From an uncultured Clostridia bacterium (GTDB lineage: Bacteria; Bacillota; Clostridia; Oscillospirales; JAAYOS01), in the NCBI GenBank assembly GCA_947631015.1, contig CANRJS010000019.1:1-41492 (forward strand): DNA of 41,492 bases, read 5' to 3'. This document shows positions 26,241 through 36,430 of the stretch, one piece after another (the first letter of the stretch is position 1; every line of letters begins with the position of its first letter). Under the pieces are notes generated by a model. That model was not told the DNA's origin. It made no database searches and was given only the letters and a program-made list of their open reading frames with translations. A program made the translations under genes and the position numbers.

Positions 26241-26870
26241 TTAGCCCCTCAAAGCGGCGAATATCTCCGCCGCCGCCTTGTCGAGCTCCTGCGTGCCGTC
26301 AACGCTCTTCAGGATGCCGCGCCCCTTATAGAAATCCACGAGGGGCTCCGTCTGAGTGTGATATACGTGAAGACGCTCCCTGACGGTCTCGGGCTTGTCG
26401 TCATCACGCTGCACGAGCTTCTCGCCGCAGTTGTCGCAGATACCTTCGACCTTCGGCGGAATGTTGGTAACATGATAGGTGTGTCCGCATTTGGGGCAAA
26501 CGCGGCGGCCGGTCATACGTTCCATTATGACCTCGTCCGGCACGCCGAGAAGGAGCGCACAGTCGGGCGGCGCGACCTTCTCGAGCGCTTCGGCCTGCGG
26601 GATGGTGCGGGGGAACCCGTCAAGCAGGAACCCCTTCGCACAGTCCGGCTCGGCAAGCCGAACACCTATCATTTCAAGGATCAGATCGTCCGGGACGAGC
26701 TCTCCCCCGTCCATGAACGCCTTGGCTTTGCGACCCAGCTCATCCTCCGCGTGCAGATGCGCGCGGAGCATATCTCCGGTCGAGATGGCGGGAATGCCGA
26801 ATTCCTCGACTATCCTCGCCGCCTGCGTACCCTTGCCCGAGCCGGGCGCACCGAGCAACACTACTCTCAT
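26241..26870 (-). CDS. adk: Adenylate kinase with zinc-binding lid
   Basis: 209 residues catalysing ATP + AMP = 2 ADP. The P-loop GAPGSGKGTQA (7-17), AMP-binding STGDMLRA and DGFPRT are present. The long LID domain (about 122-160) has four cysteines, CPKC and CDNC, as in Gram-positive zinc-stabilised enzymes. It lies between secY and map, the usual order in Firmicutes, 14 nt after secY. Confidence 0.99.
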   Translation of the reverse strand: MRVVLLGAPGSGKGTQAARIVEEFGIPAISTGDMLRAHLHAEDELGRKAKAFMDGGELVPDDLILEMIGVRLAEPDCAKGFLLDGFPRTIPQAEALEKVAPPDCALLLGVPDEVIMERMTGRRVCPKCGHTYHVTNIPPKVEGICDNCGEKLVQRDDDKPETVRERLHVYHTQTEPLVDFYKGRGILKSVDGTQELDKAAAEIFAALRG

Positions 26871-26884
26871 GCTTCGTCTCCTTC

Positions 26885-28216
26885 TTATTCGAGGAAGCCC
26901 TTATAGTTGCGCATGAGCATCTGCGACTCCAGCTGCTGCACCGTCTCAAGCGCGACTCCGACGACTATCAGCAGCGAGGTACCGCCGAGCGCGAGGCCGT
27001 TTATCGAGACGAACTTATTGGCAATTATCGGGATTATCGCGATGATGCCGAGGAAAAACGCACCGAAGAGCGTCACTTTGTTAAGCACACGAGCAATGAA
27101 ATCCGCCGTAGGACGTCCCGCGCGGAAGCCAGGGATGAAGCCGCCGTTCTGGCGCAGGTTGTTCGCGATCTCTACGGGGTTGAACTGGATAGCTGCATAG
27201 AAATAGCTGAACGCCACGATGAGCACGAGCAGCACTATGGCGTAGACTATCGACTCGTTGGAGATTCCCTCCAGGAAGTTGTACCAGAAAGTCCCTTCCG
27301 CCGGCTGCGGGAAGAACGCCGCGATGGTCGCCGGGAAGGAGGCTATCGACTGGGCGAAGATTATCGGCATGACGCCGCTCATGTTGACCTTGATCGGAAT
27401 GTGCGACGACTGACCGCCGTACATCTTGCGGCCGACAACGCGCTTGGCGTACTGGACCGGTATCCTGCGCTCCGCCTGCGTGATGAATACGACGAACGCA
27501 ATCATCAGCACCATAACGATAAGGATTATCGGAATGGCGACGGGGTGGATCACCTGCACGCCCGAAGCTCTCAGCTCGTCGGTAAGCTCGACGTGGTTTG
27601 CCCAGTTCGAGACGCCGGAAGCAAAGCTGCCGATTATCGACGGGATGCGGGAGACTATCGACGCGAAAAGGATTATCGAAATGCCGTTGCCGATACCGAA
27701 CTCGGTTATCTGCTCACCGAGCCACATCACGAACGCGGAACCCGCGGTGAAGCTCAGGATTATCACTATCGCCGCCCAGACGCCCTCGTTTGCAAGCGCG
27801 CCGGCGTTGCGTATCATGGTGTAGTACGCGAAGCCGAGGAGCAGGCCGAGGAGGACCGTGACGTAGCGGGTCATCGAGGCTATCTTCTTCTGACCTTCCT
27901 CGCCGCCTTCCTTCTGCATACGCTCGAGGGCGGGGATGGCGATGGTCAGAAGCTGCATGATTATCGAGCTGTTGATATACGGCTGGATGCCGAGCGCGAA
28001 CAGCGTTGCAAGTGAGAACGCGCCGCCGCTCATCATGTTCATCATTCCGAAGAGCGTGTTGTCATACCGGCTGAAAGCCGTGCCGAGGACACTCGTATGA
28101 ATGTAGGGCACCGGTATTGCGGAACCGAGGCGGTATATCAGCAGTATGAAGAGGGTGAAGAGTATCTTCCGACGAAGGTCCTTCACCTTCCACGCATTCC
28201 GCATGGTAGTAAACAC
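26885..28216 (-). CDS. secY: Preprotein translocase subunit SecY
   Basis: 443 residues with ten transmembrane segments forming the protein-conducting channel of the Sec translocon, with SecE and SecG. Visible family features are the N-terminal MRNAWKVKDLRRKILFTLFILLIYRLGS, the plug region after GGAFSLATLFALGIQPYINSSIIMQLL, and the cytosolic loop FVVFITQAERRIPVQYAKRVVG (about 235-256) that contacts SecA and ribosomes. It starts directly at the rplO stop with no gap, implying coupled translation. Confidence 0.99.
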   Translation of the reverse strand: MFTTMRNAWKVKDLRRKILFTLFILLIYRLGSAIPVPYIHTSVLGTAFSRYDNTLFGMMNMMSGGAFSLATLFALGIQPYINSSIIMQLLTIAIPALERMQKEGGEEGQKKIASMTRYVTVLLGLLLGFAYYTMIRNAGALANEGVWAAIVIILSFTAGSAFVMWLGEQITEFGIGNGISIILFASIVSRIPSIIGSFASGVSNWANHVELTDELRASGVQVIHPVAIPIILIVMVLMIAFVVFITQAERRIPVQYAKRVVGRKMYGGQSSHIPIKVNMSGVMPIIFAQSIASFPATIAAFFPQPAEGTFWYNFLEGISNESIVYAIVLLVLIVAFSYFYAAIQFNPVEIANNLRQNGGFIPGFRAGRPTADFIARVLNKVTLFGAFFLGIIAIIPIIANKFVSINGLALGGTSLLIVVGVALETVQQLESQMLMRNYKGFLE

Positions 28217-28657
28217 TTAGACCACCTCTGCCTTTCCCCCGGCGGCTTCTATCTTCTGGCGAGCCGAGCCGGAGAAGGCAGCCGCATTGACGTTGAGCTT
28301 CTTCGTGAGCTCTCCGTCACCGAGTATTTTAACACCGTAGCGGCACTTGGAGATGATGCCGCGCTCAAGAAGAGTGTTTGCGTCAACGGTATCGCCGTTG
28401 TCAAACACCTCAAGGGAGGAGACGTTGACCGACTCCAGCGGGCGTGCGAATATATTGTTGAATCCGCGCTTCGGGAGGCGGCGCGCCATCGGGAGCTGAC
28501 CACCCTCGAAACCACGGCGGACACCGCCGCCGCTGCGGGCCCACTGGCCCTTGTGACCACGACCGGCGGTCTTGCCGTTGCCGGTGCCTATGCCGCGTCC
28601 TTTGCGCTTCGACTCCTGCGTCGAACCGGAGGCGGGTGCAAGATCGTGAAGTTTCAT
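28217..28657 (-). CDS. rplO: 50S ribosomal protein L15
   Basis: 146 residues. Start 28657 gives the family N-terminus [22 protein letters not shown]; the frame is open further upstream, but that part lies inside rpmD. The Gly/Arg-rich N-arm ([35 protein letters not shown]) reaches into 23S rRNA, and the C-terminal globular domain follows. 17 nt after rpmD. Confidence 0.98.
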   Translation of the reverse strand: MKLHDLAPASGSTQESKRKGRGIGTGNGKTAGRGHKGQWARSGGGVRRGFEGGQLPMARRLPKRGFNNIFARPLESVNVSSLEVFDNGDTVDANTLLERGIISKCRYGVKILGDGELTKKLNVNAAAFSGSARQKIEAAGGKAEVV

Positions 28658-28674
28658 TTTGCTTGCTCTCCTCC

Positions 28675-28872
28675 TTACTTTGTGACTTCCTCCACCTCGA
28701 GCATGTAGCCGATGAGGGCTACCTTGCCGAGAGTGGCGGCGTTCTTCGGCTGGCACACGGTGTCGCCGATATGCCTGAGTCCGAGCGACTCCGCAGTCGC
28801 CTGATGGTTCTTGAGGCGGCCGGACGTGCTCTTCTTCAGGGTGATTTTAAGAAGCGTTTCATTGTTAGCCAT
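28675..28872 (-). CDS. rpmD: 50S ribosomal protein L30
   Basis: 65 residues, [20 protein letters not shown], then the core [16 protein letters not shown] and [14 protein letters not shown], the standard bacterial L30. Start 28872 is chosen by family length and an AGGAG site in the 14-nt gap after rpsE; the longer frame would overlap rpsE. Confidence 0.97.
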   Translation of the reverse strand: MANNETLLKITLKKSTSGRLKNHQATAESLGLRHIGDTVCQPKNAATLGKVALIGYMLEVEEVTK

Positions 28873-28886
28873 TTCAGCGCTCCTCC

Positions 28887-29402
28887 TTAACCGAGTATCG
28901 AGGCGGCGGTCTTGCCGCGCGTCTGCGCGACTTCCTCCACGCTCTTCAGCCCCTTCAGACCCTCCATCGCCGCCGAGACGACGTTCTGGGGGTTGTTGGA
29001 GCGCAGGCACTTCGAGCGGATGTCATGGATCCCCGCCGCTTCAGCGACGGCACGGACGGCGCCGCCGGCGATAACGCCGGTACCGGGAGCCGCCGGCTTG
29101 AGGAGAACTTCACCCGCGCCGAACTTGCCGACTATCTCGTGCGGGATCGTGGTACCGTAGAGGTTCACGCGCACGAGGTTCTTCTTCGCGTCTTCGATGC
29201 CCTTGCGTATAGCGTCCGGCACCTCCGCCGCCTTACCGAGTCCGAAGCCCACGAGACCCGCGCCGTTTCCGACGACGACGAGCGCCGAGAACTTGATGAC
29301 GCGGCCGCCCTTGACCGTCTTGCTGACGCGGTTCAAAGAGACGACCTTCTCGGTCAGTTCGAGAGTGTCCGGGTCGAGCCCGAGCAGTCTGTTGTAAGCC
29401 AT
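28887..29402 (-). CDS. rpsE: 30S ribosomal protein S5
   Basis: 171 residues. The double-stranded RNA-binding-like N-domain has [36 protein letters not shown]. The C-terminal domain has [23 protein letters not shown] and [16 protein letters not shown]5 helps control decoding accuracy and lines the mRNA entry tunnel with S3 and S4. 15 nt after rplR. Confidence 0.99.
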   Translation of the reverse strand: MAYNRLLGLDPDTLELTEKVVSLNRVSKTVKGGRVIKFSALVVVGNGAGLVGFGLGKAAEVPDAIRKGIEDAKKNLVRVNLYGTTIPHEIVGKFGAGEVLLKPAAPGTGVIAGGAVRAVAEAAGIHDIRSKCLRSNNPQNVVSAAMEGLKGLKSVEEVAQTRGKTAASILG

Positions 29403-29417
29403 AATGTCGTCCCTCCT

Positions 29418-29774
29418 TTAGAATTTGAGGCCGCCCTCACGGGCGCCGTCTGCGAGTTCCTGAACGCGGCCATGGTAGATATAGCCGCCGCGGTCGAACA
29501 CGACCGTCTCAACGCCCTTGGCACGGGCGCGCTCGGCTACGAGCTTTCCGACCTCGCGGCTGACTTCCTTCTTCGTGCCCTCGGCGTCCTTGATGTCAAG
29601 GCTCGAGGCGGCGGCGAGGGTCTTGCCGGCGACGTCGTCTATGACCTGCGCGTAGATGTGGTTAAGGCTGCGGAAAACGCACAGGCGCGGTGTCTCGGGC
29701 GTGCCCGAAATCTTACCGCGGACGCGCTTATGCCTCTTGAGGCGCGCGGCCTTTGTATTCGGTCTGTTAATCAT
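29418..29774 (-). CDS. rplR: 50S ribosomal protein L18
   Basis: 118 residues that bind 5S rRNA. It begins [22 protein letters not shown], continues [24 protein letters not shown] and ends [19 protein letters not shown], matching the family throughout. 16 nt after rplF. Confidence 0.99.
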   Translation of the reverse strand: MINRPNTKAARLKRHKRVRGKISGTPETPRLCVFRSLNHIYAQVIDDVAGKTLAAASSLDIKDAEGTKKEVSREVGKLVAERARAKGVETVVFDRGGYIYHGRVQELADGAREGGLKF

Positions 29775-29790
29775 CTAGGCACACCTTCCT

Positions 29791-30336
29791 TTACTTCTTC
29801 TTGCCGCCGGCCTTACCGGCCAGACGACGGACATGCTCGCCCGCATAGCGGATACCCTTGCCCTTGTACGGCTCGGGCGGACGCTTCTCGCGCACCTCGG
29901 CGGCAAACTGACCGACCTTCTGCTTGTCGATGCCGTTGATGATAACGCGGTTCGGGGCGGGAACGTCAATGGTTATCTCGTCGGTGTCCTCAAAGAACAC
30001 CTGATGCGAAAAGCCGAGGTTCATGACGAGCTTCTTGCCTTCCTTGGCGGCACGGTAGCCGGTGCCCTCGATCTGGAGCTCCTTGCTGTACCCCTCGGTC
30101 ACGCCGACGACCATGTTGTGTATGAGCGAGCGGGTGAGGCCGTGGAGCGCACGGTTCTCCTTCTCGTCATCGGGACGGGTGACGTGAATGACGCCTTCGT
30201 CCACCGTGATGCCCATGTTCGGGTCAAAGCTCTGTGAGAGAGTACCCTTCGGGCCCTTGACCGTGACGGTGTGTCCGTCGACCTTGACCTCGACGCCGGC
30301 CGGTACGGTGATGGGCGATCTGCCGATTCTAGACAT
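29791..30336 (-). CDS. rplF: 50S ribosomal protein L6
   Basis: 181 residues with two repeated domains. N-terminus MSRIGRSPITVPAGVEVKVDG; the C-terminal signature PEPYKGKGIRYAGE is intact. L6 lies near the sarcin-ricin loop at the factor-binding site. Ends in a lysine-rich tail (AGGKKK). 14 nt after rpsH. Confidence 0.99.
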   Translation of the reverse strand: MSRIGRSPITVPAGVEVKVDGHTVTVKGPKGTLSQSFDPNMGITVDEGVIHVTRPDDEKENRALHGLTRSLIHNMVVGVTEGYSKELQIEGTGYRAAKEGKKLVMNLGFSHQVFFEDTDEITIDVPAPNRVIINGIDKQKVGQFAAEVREKRPPEPYKGKGIRYAGEHVRRLAGKAGGKKK

Positions 30337-30350
30337 GGTTTTCTCCCTCC

Positions 30351-30746
30351 TTACCAGACGAACGCAAGGACTTCGCCGCCCACATGCTCGCTGCGAGCCT
30401 GCTTGTCGGTCATGATGCCCTTGGATGTCGAAATGATGGCTATGCCGAGGCCGCGAAGCACCTTCGGAAGCTCGTCGGTGCCGACGTAGATGCGGAGACC
30501 CGGCTTGGACACGCGGCGGATGCCGCTGATGGAATGGACCTTGTTGTTGTACTTGAGGGTTATGCGGATAACTCCCTGTCCTCCGTCCTCGATGAGCTGG
30601 TAAGCGGAGATATAGCCCTCATTTGCGAGTATTTCCGCGATCGACTTCTTCATCTTGGAAGCCGGCACGTCAACCGTCGCGTGCTTCGCGGAACCTGCGT
30701 TGCGAATACGGGTGAGCATATCCGCAATCGGGTCGGTGATATGCAT
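30351..30746 (-). CDS. rpsH: 30S ribosomal protein S8
   Basis: 131 residues. It has the conserved start [13 protein letters not shown] and the C-terminal [25 protein letters not shown]8 binds helix 21 of 16S rRNA and in many bacteria represses spc-operon translation by binding a similar mRNA site. 15 nt after the S14 gene. Confidence 0.99.
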   Translation of the reverse strand: MHITDPIADMLTRIRNAGSAKHATVDVPASKMKKSIAEILANEGYISAYQLIEDGGQGVIRITLKYNNKVHSISGIRRVSKPGLRIYVGTDELPKVLRGLGIAIISTSKGIMTDKQARSEHVGGEVLAFVW

Positions 30747-30761
30747 AATTCTCTCCTCCTT

Positions 30762-30947
30762 TTACCAGCTTGCTTTACGGACTCCGGGTATCTGGCCCTT
30801 GTACGCCAGCTCCCGGAAGCAGATGCGGCAGATACCGTAGTCGCGCAGATACGCGTGCGGGCGGCCGCAGAGCTTGCAGCGGTTGTACTTGCGGGTCGAG
30901 AACTTCGGCTCGCGCTGCTGCTTAAGGATCATAGATTTCTTAGCCAT
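30762..30947 (-). CDS. rpsN: 30S ribosomal protein S14, zinc type
   Basis: The 61-residue zinc form with CKLCGRPH (C24, C27) and CRICF (C40, C43), basic throughout. It is the ancestral type-Z S14 of the 30S head. No zinc-independent paralogue is visible in the window. 15 nt after rplE. Confidence 0.98.
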   Translation of the reverse strand: MAKKSMILKQQREPKFSTRKYNRCKLCGRPHAYLRDYGICRICFRELAYKGQIPGVRKASW

Positions 30948-30962
30948 TTGTCGCTGCCTCCC

Positions 30963-31505
30963 TTACGAGCGGGCGAACGGGGCGCCGATGAGCGAAAGGA
31001 GCTCGCGCGCTTCCTCGTCCGTCTTTGCGGTGGTGCATATAACGATGTCCATACCGCGTATCTTGTCGATCTTGTCGTACTCAATCTCCGGGAAGATGAG
31101 CTGTTCGGTAAGGCCGAAAGCGTAGTTGCCGCGCCCGTCAAAGGAGTTGGGGTTGATGCCGCGGAAGTCGCGGACACGCGGAAGCGCTACGTTGAAGAGC
31201 CTGTCGAGGAACTCCCACATCCTGTCGTGGCGGAGAGTGACCTTGACGCCTATCGGCATACCCTCACGGAGCTTGAAGTTTGCCACCGACTTCTTCGCGC
31301 GGGTGATGACGGCCTTCTGTCCGGAGATGGCGGTGACGTCGTTCACGACGGCCTCGAGACCCTTCGGGTTGTCGCGGCAGTCGCCGCAGCCGACGTTGAT
31401 AACGACCTTCTCGACCTTCGGGATCATCATGACGTTCGGATACTCGAACTTCTTCTGAAGGGCGGGGACTGCCTCGGCCTTATACTTATCGTTCAAACGT
31501 GCCAT
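30963..31505 (-). CDS. rplE: 50S ribosomal protein L5
   Basis: 180 residues that bind 5S rRNA and contact P-site tRNA. Recognisable stretches: [27 protein letters not shown]-like [32 protein letters not shown], and the C-terminal [22 protein letters not shown]. Complete; 19 nt after rplX. Confidence 0.99.
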   Translation of the reverse strand: MARLNDKYKAEAVPALQKKFEYPNVMMIPKVEKVVINVGCGDCRDNPKGLEAVVNDVTAISGQKAVITRAKKSVANFKLREGMPIGVKVTLRHDRMWEFLDRLFNVALPRVRDFRGINPNSFDGRGNYAFGLTEQLIFPEIEYDKIDKIRGMDIVICTTAKTDEEARELLSLIGAPFARS

Positions 31506-31524
31506 AGCTTCGGTTCCTCCTCCC

Positions 31525-31842
31525 TCATATCTCCGCGCCGCATTTCTTGCAGACGCGGGTCTTGGTTCCGTCTTCCTTTATCTTGTGGGCAAGACGGGTG
31601 GGCTTATTGCACTTCGGGCAGACGCGCATCACCTTGGAGGCGTTGATGTAGCCCTCGCGCTCGATTATACCGCCGGTCTCGCCCTGACGGCGCGGCTTGG
31701 TGTGGCGGTGGACGATGTTGACGCCTTCGACAAGCACCATTCCGGTCTTCGGCTCGGTCGCGAGGACCTTGCCCTGCTTGCCGACATCCTTGCCGGAGAG
31801 CACGACGACGGTGTCGTCCTTGCGGACATGCAGGTTATTCAT
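31525..31842 (-). CDS. rplX: 50S ribosomal protein L24
   Basis: 105 residues with the KOW motif [19 protein letters not shown] near the start and [13 protein letters not shown] in the middle. The C-terminal segment has two CxxC pairs (CPKC and CKKC), a zinc-ribbon-like end frequent in Clostridia. L24 starts 50S assembly and lies near the exit tunnel. 14 nt after rplN. Confidence 0.98.
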   Translation of the reverse strand: MNNLHVRKDDTVVVLSGKDVGKQGKVLATEPKTGMVLVEGVNIVHRHTKPRRQGETGGIIEREGYINASKVMRVCPKCNKPTRLAHKIKEDGTKTRVCKKCGAEI

Positions 31843-31856
31843 TCCGTATACCCTCC

Positions 31857-32225
31857 TTATATAACTTCCGGAGCAAGCGACAGTATCCTCATGAACTCGT
31901 GCTCGCGAAGCTCGCGGGCGATCGGCCCAAAGATACGGGTGCCCCTCGGGTTCTTATCCTCACGGATGAGAACCGCGGCGTTGTCGTCAAAGCGGACGTA
32001 GCTGCCGTCCGCACGGCGGATCGGCTTGGCGGTGCGGACTATGACCGCACGGACGACTTCGCCCTTCTTGACGCCGCCGCCGGGGGTGACCTTGCGCACC
32101 GAGGCAACTATAACGTCGCCAATGCTGCCGTATTTACGGCCGGAACCGCCGAGTACACGGATGCACTTGAGTTCCTTTGCGCCGCTGTTATCGGCAACGC
32201 GCAGTCTTGTTTCCTGCTGTATCAC
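31857..32225 (-). CDS. rplN: 50S ribosomal protein L14
   Basis: 122 residues: [27 protein letters not shown] at the start and [20 protein letters not shown]-like signature near the end. L14 forms an intersubunit bridge and is the docking site of the silencing factor RsfS. 14 nt after rpsQ. Confidence 0.99.
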   Translation of the reverse strand: MIQQETRLRVADNSGAKELKCIRVLGGSGRKYGSIGDVIVASVRKVTPGGGVKKGEVVRAVIVRTAKPIRRADGSYVRFDDNAAVLIREDKNPRGTRIFGPIARELREHEFMRILSLAPEVI

Positions 32226-32239
32226 TTCGGTTCCCTCCC

Positions 32240-32497
32240 TTACTTAGCCTTTTCGATTATCTCAACGAGGCGCCAACGCTTATCCTTCGACAGCGGGCGG
32301 GTCTCCATGACCCGGACGCGGTCGCCGACGCCGCACTCGTTATTCTCGTCATGCGCCTTGAGCTTGTAGGTGCGCTTGACTATCTTGCCATACAGGGGGT
32401 GCTTTACGCGGTCCTCTATGGCAACGACTATCGTCTTGTCCATCTTGTCGGACGTGACCATACCTACCATGGTCTTTCGGAAAGCTCTCTCGCTCAT
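32240..32497 (-). CDS. rpsQ: 30S ribosomal protein S17
   Basis: 85 residues of an OB fold: [45 protein letters not shown] and [23 protein letters not shown], which is the standard S17 core. Primary 16S rRNA binder. 12 nt after rpmC. Confidence 0.99.
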   Translation of the reverse strand: MSERAFRKTMVGMVTSDKMDKTIVVAIEDRVKHPLYGKIVKRTYKLKAHDENNECGVGDRVRVMETRPLSKDKRWRLVEIIEKAK

Positions 32498-32509
32498 GTC
32501 TTATCCTCC

Positions 32510-32707
32510 TTACGCGCCCGCGACGCGGTGCTCGCTGATGACGGTCTGGACCCTTGCGATGTCCTTCTTTATCGCGGCGATCCGCTGCGGATTATCGAGC
32601 TGATTCGTGGCGTGCTGGAGCCTGAGCTGAAAGAGGTCCTTCTTGAGGCTGCCGAGCTGCTCTTCGAGCTGCGCCGTGGTAAGGTTCCTTAACTCTTTAG
32701 CCTTCAT
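32510..32707 (-). CDS. rpmC: 50S ribosomal protein L29
   Basis: 65 residues of coiled two-helix protein at the exit-tunnel rim, near where SRP and trigger factor bind. ATG 32707 gives the usual MKAKELRNL start; GTG 32719 is in frame and also possible. It overlaps the rplP 3' end by 11 nt, so the two are translationally coupled. Confidence 0.96.
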   Translation of the reverse strand: MKAKELRNLTTAQLEEQLGSLKKDLFQLRLQHATNQLDNPQRIAAIKKDIARVQTVISEHRVAGA

Positions 32708-33134
32708 TTTCGTCACCACCAGTCGAATCTTCCCGCTTGACTATCTTGCACTTGAGCGGGAGCTTGTGCGAAGCGAGACGGAGCGCCTCGCGCGCTATGT
32801 CGTCTCCGACGCCGGCGATCTCAAACATCACGCGGCCGGGCTTGACGACTGCGACCCAGTACTCGGGAGAGCCCTTGCCGGAGCCCATTCGGGTCTCGGC
32901 CGGCTTCTGAGTTACCGGCTTGTCCGGGAATATCTTTATCCAGACCTGACCGCCGCGGCGGGTGTAACGGGTCATTGCGACACGCGCCGCCTCTATCTGG
33001 CGGGAGGTGACCCATGCGGGCTCGACGGCCACGAGGCCGTAATCACCGTAGGTGACGGTGTTTCCGCGGGTAGCCTTGCCGGTCATGCGGCCGCGGTGTA
33101 CCCTGCGGTATTTGACGCGCTTAGGAAGCAGCAT
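32697..33134 (-). CDS. rplP: 50S ribosomal protein L16
   Basis: 145 residues: [24 protein letters not shown], then [34 protein letters not shown], the conserved region near the A site and peptidyl-transferase centre. Its ATG shares one base with the rpsC stop (TGATG), a tight coupling. Confidence 0.99.
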   Translation of the reverse strand: MLLPKRVKYRRVHRGRMTGKATRGNTVTYGDYGLVAVEPAWVTSRQIEAARVAMTRYTRRGGQVWIKIFPDKPVTQKPAETRMGSGKGSPEYWVAVVKPGRVMFEIAGVGDDIAREALRLASHKLPLKCKIVKREDSTGGDENEG

Positions 33135-34000
33135 CAGCGCTCTCCTCCTTCCCTGTTGCCGCCCGGCGCCGCCGGACGCGAGCCGCCCTGACGGTTGTAG
33201 CCGCCCTGGCGATTATTGTTGTTGTAGCCACGGCGCTCGCCGCCGTTATTGCGGTCGCCGTTCCGACGGTCGCCGCCCCTGCGGTCTCCGTTCCGGCGGT
33301 CGCGGCGGTCACTGCGGCGGTCACTGCGCGGAGGACGCGGAGCCTCGAGCGAACGCGAGAGCTTGCGGCCGGTGGTCTGAAGCACTTCGCCCTTGTATAT
33401 CCACACCTTGATGCCGATCTTGCCGGAGGACTGCGCCTCGGCAAAGCCGTAGTCGATGTCGGCGCGGATGGTCTGGAGCGGAATGGTGCCCTCGTGATAG
33501 TGCTCGTAACGGGCTATCTCGGCGCCGCCGAGACGGCCGGAGGCCGCTATCTTGATGCCGCGCGCGCCCATGCGCATGGCACGGCCGATGGCCTGCTTCA
33601 TCGCGCGGCGGTAGCTGACGCGCTTCTCTATCTGAGCGGCGACGTTCTCGGCCACGAGCTGCGCGTTGAGGTCGGGGTTGCGTATCTCGATGATGTTGAG
33701 CGCGACCGGCTTCGAGATCATGTCCTCGAGCTTCTTGCGGAGGACCTCGATGTCGGCGCCACCCTTGCCGATGACCATGCCGGGACGTGCGCAGTGCAGG
33801 AACACGCGGACGCGTGCGCTGTCGCGCTCGATCTCGACCTTCGGAATGCCTGCGGCGTAGAGGCTGCCCTTGAGGTACTTGCGGATCTTGTTGTCCTCAA
33901 CGAGGAGGTCGCCGACCTTCTCGTTGGAGGCGTACCAGCGGCTGTCCCAGTCTTTGATGACGCCTACGCGCAGTCCGTGCGGATTAACTTTCTGTCCCAT
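33134..34000 (-). CDS. rpsC: 30S ribosomal protein S3 with long Arg/Gly/Asn-rich tail
   Basis: 288 residues, longer than the usual ~210-230. The KH domain (about 60-110; [18 protein letters not shown]) and the C-terminal S3 domain up to EVLQTTGRK (about 210) are normal. The last ~70 residues are low complexity: DRR/RRNGD repeats, then [14 protein letters not shown] and [13 protein letters not shown], very basic and disordered. S3 helps form the mRNA entry pore, where such a tail could bind RNA. The extension is in frame with no sign of a sequence error. 4 nt after rplV. Confidence 0.97.
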   Translation of the reverse strand: MGQKVNPHGLRVGVIKDWDSRWYASNEKVGDLLVEDNKIRKYLKGSLYAAGIPKVEIERDSARVRVFLHCARPGMVIGKGGADIEVLRKKLEDMISKPVALNIIEIRNPDLNAQLVAENVAAQIEKRVSYRRAMKQAIGRAMRMGARGIKIAASGRLGGAEIARYEHYHEGTIPLQTIRADIDYGFAEAQSSGKIGIKVWIYKGEVLQTTGRKLSRSLEAPRPPRSDRRSDRRDRRNGDRRGGDRRNGDRNNGGERRGYNNNNRQGGYNRQGGSRPAAPGGNREGGER

Positions 34001-34004
34001 AGCC

Positions 34005-34340
34005 TTACTCCTTCTCCGAAAGCGTGATGGATATATGAGAGGTGCGCTTGTTTATCCTGTACGCCCTGCCGTGCGAGACCGGCTGGATACGCTTGAGTAT
34101 CGGGCCGGGGCCGACATGGATGTAGGAGACGTAAAGCTTCTCGGTATCCATTTCGTGATTATTTTCGGCGTTAGCGACCGCGCTGTCGAGGAGCTTTATG
34201 ACGCTCTCGCTCGCAGCCTTGGGGGTCTGCATGAGTATCGCGCGGGCGGTGGAGGCGTCCTTTCCCCGGATGAGGTCGCAGACGATCTGCGCCTTGCGCG
34301 GGGAGATGCGCAAATACTTAAGTGTTGCTTTCGCTTCCAT
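34005..34340 (-). CDS. rplV: 50S ribosomal protein L22
   Basis: 111 residues: [24 protein letters not shown] at the start; the long beta-hairpin that lines the exit tunnel contains [29 protein letters not shown]. Macrolide-resistance changes occur in that loop in other bacteria; nothing odd is seen here. 12 nt after rpsS. Confidence 0.99.
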   Translation of the reverse strand: MEAKATLKYLRISPRKAQIVCDLIRGKDASTARAILMQTPKAASESVIKLLDSAVANAENNHEMDTEKLYVSYIHVGPGPILKRIQPVSHGRAYRINKRTSHISITLSEKE

Positions 34341-34352
34341 GTTTATCCTCCC

Positions 34353-34625
34353 TCACTTCGTGGTCTTGCTGCCCGCGTGACCCCTGAAGGTGCGGGTCGG
34401 GGCAAACTCACCCAGCTTATGGCCGACCATATCCTCGGTGATATAAACCGGGACGTGCTTGCGTCCGTCATGGACGGCTATCGTGTGCCCGACGAACTGC
34501 GGGAAGATTGTGGAGGCACGCGACCAGGTACGAACGACCTTCTTGTCGCCGCTCTCGTTCATCTCCTCGATGCGCTTGAAGAGCTCGGGGGCAACGAAAG
34601 GCCCTTTCTTAATGCTTCTGCTCAT
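34353..34625 (-). CDS. rpsS: 30S ribosomal protein S19
   Basis: 90 residues: [62 protein letters not shown]19 forms a complex with S13 in the 30S head. Standard length; 19 nt after rplB. Confidence 0.99.
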   Translation of the reverse strand: MSRSIKKGPFVAPELFKRIEEMNESGDKKVVRTWSRASTIFPQFVGHTIAVHDGRKHVPVYITEDMVGHKLGEFAPTRTFRGHAGSKTTK

Positions 34626-34644
34626 AGCTTCTCAGTTACCTCCC

Positions 34645-35478
34645 TCACTTGGCGTTCCTGCGGCGAACGATAAACTTATCGGTCGGGTTCTTCTTCTTGC
34701 GGGTCTTGTAACCCAGAGTGGGCTTGCCCCACGGAGTGACAGGTCCGGGACGGCCGACCGGGCTCTTACCCTCGCCGCCGCCGTGCGGATGGTCGTTCGG
34801 GTTCATGACAGAACCGCGAACCGTGGGACGGACGCCCATGTGGCGCTTGCGGCCGGCCTTGCCGACCTGCACGTTCTCATGCTCGAGATTGCCGACCTGG
34901 CCTATTGTGGCCTTGCAGTTCATGGGGATCATGCGGACTTCGCCGGAGGGAAGGCGGACCTGGGCGAGCTTTCCTTCCTTTGCCATGAGCTGGGCGGCCG
35001 TGCCGGCGGTGCGGACGAGCTGAGCGCCCTTGCCGGGATGCATCTCGATGTTGTGGATAAAGGTGCCGAGCGGGATGTTCTCTATCGGCAGGCAGTTGCC
35101 GGGCTTGATGTCCGCAGAGGCGGAGCTGACGACGGTGTCGCCGACCGAGAGGCCGATGGGCGCGAGGATGTAGGCAAGGGTGCCGTCCTCATACTTTATC
35201 TTTGCGATGTGCGCCGAACGGTTGGGGTCGTACTCGAGCGTCTCGACGATGGCGGGCATATCGAGCTTGTTCCGCTTGAAGTCGATGATGCGGTACTTGC
35301 GCTTCTCGCCGCCGCCGTGGTGACGGACGGTGATGCGGCCGTAGCTGTTGCGTCCGGCGGTCTTCTTTATAGTGGCGATAAGGCTCTTCTCCGGCTTGAC
35401 CTTGGAAAGGCCGGAGTAGTCTATCACGGTCATGTGACGGCGCGACGGCGTCGTCGGCTTAAACGCTTTGATAGCCAT
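34645..35478 (-). CDS. rplB: 50S ribosomal protein L2
   Basis: 277 residues. Needed for subunit joining and near the peptidyl-transferase centre. It has [40 protein letters not shown] and, near the end, [32 protein letters not shown] with the conserved histidine. 15 nt after rplW. Confidence 0.99.
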   Translation of the reverse strand: MAIKAFKPTTPSRRHMTVIDYSGLSKVKPEKSLIATIKKTAGRNSYGRITVRHHGGGEKRKYRIIDFKRNKLDMPAIVETLEYDPNRSAHIAKIKYEDGTLAYILAPIGLSVGDTVVSSASADIKPGNCLPIENIPLGTFIHNIEMHPGKGAQLVRTAGTAAQLMAKEGKLAQVRLPSGEVRMIPMNCKATIGQVGNLEHENVQVGKAGRKRHMGVRPTVRGSVMNPNDHPHGGGEGKSPVGRPGPVTPWGKPTLGYKTRKKKNPTDKFIVRRRNAK

Positions 35479-35493
35479 TTCTTAACTCCTTCC

Positions 35494-35787
35494 TTAATAC
35501 ATGCCTTCGAAGAACTCTATCGGCTTGGAGTCGGGAGTGAGAGTGACGTAGGCCTTCTTCCAATTCGGACGGCGGCCCTGGGTGTAACCCTGCCTCTTGA
35601 GCTTGCCGGTGTAGTTCATTGTGTTGACCTTGGAGACCTTGACCCCGAAGACCTCTTCTACGGCCTTCTTTATCTCGATCTTGCCCGCGTCGCGCGCGAC
35701 CTCAAAGGCATAGCGCTTGTCGGCTGCGCCTTCCATGGATTGCTCGGTGACTATCGGGTGCTTGATGATATCGTAAGCAGTCTTCAT
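35494..35787 (-). CDS. rplW: 50S ribosomal protein L23
   Basis: 97 residues: AYDIIKHPIVTEQSMEGAADKRYAFEVARDAGKIEIKKAVEEVFGVKVSKVNTMN is the standard N-terminal half. L23 is the main docking site for SRP and trigger factor at the tunnel exit. It starts 1 nt after the rplD stop. Confidence 0.99.
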   Translation of the reverse strand: MKTAYDIIKHPIVTEQSMEGAADKRYAFEVARDAGKIEIKKAVEEVFGVKVSKVNTMNYTGKLKRQGYTQGRRPNWKKAYVTLTPDSKPIEFFEGMY

Positions 35788-35788
35788 T

Positions 35789-36412
35789 TTACGCGTAGAC
35801 CTCCTCTATGCAGGCAACGGCGGCGCGGTCAACGATGAGCTTGTCGCCGTTCAGCACGTCGTAGACGTTCAGCACGGGCGCTATCGTGGTGTAGACGCCG
35901 GGGATGTTGCGCGCGCTCTTTATCACGTTCTCCTTCGGCTCGGAGGTAACTACGAGAGCTCCGTTGGCGGCTCCGACCGCTCCGAGGAACTTCACAAAGC
36001 TCTTCGTCTTTATCTCGTCCATCTTCAGCTCGTCGATGACGATGAGCTCGCCCGCCGCGGCCTTGCTCGACAGCGCGCTCTTCAGCGCGAGCCTGCGGAG
36101 CTTCTTGTTGAGGGTGTAGCGGTAGGAGCGGGGCTTCGGTCCGAGCGCTATGCCGCCGTGAGTCCACTGCGGGGCGCGGATGCTGCCCTGACGGGCGCGG
36201 CCGGTGTCCTTCTGGCGCCACGGCTTGCGGCCGCCGCCGGAGACCTCGGTACGGGTGAGCGTGGACTGAGTGCCGTGACGGCGATTGGCCAGATGATTGA
36301 CGACCACCGCATGCATCGCCGGTACGTTCGGCTCGATGCCGAATATGCTCTCGGAAAGCTCGATCTCGCCGACCTGCTTGCCGGACATATCGTAAACAGT
36401 TGCTTTAGGCAT
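35789..36412 (-). CDS. rplD: 50S ribosomal protein L4
   Basis: 207 residues. The long loop GGRKPWRQKDTGRARQGSIRAPQWTHGG (about 65-92), which reaches into the exit tunnel, is intact. In gammaproteobacteria L4 also represses the S10 operon; whether that applies in Clostridia is unclear. 18 nt after rplC. Confidence 0.99.
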   Translation of the reverse strand: MPKATVYDMSGKQVGEIELSESIFGIEPNVPAMHAVVVNHLANRRHGTQSTLTRTEVSGGGRKPWRQKDTGRARQGSIRAPQWTHGGIALGPKPRSYRYTLNKKLRRLALKSALSSKAAAGELIVIDELKMDEIKTKSFVKFLGAVGAANGALVVTSEPKENVIKSARNIPGVYTTIAPVLNVYDVLNGDKLIVDRAAVACIEEVYA

Positions 36413-36430
36413 TTCTTGACTCTCCTTTCA

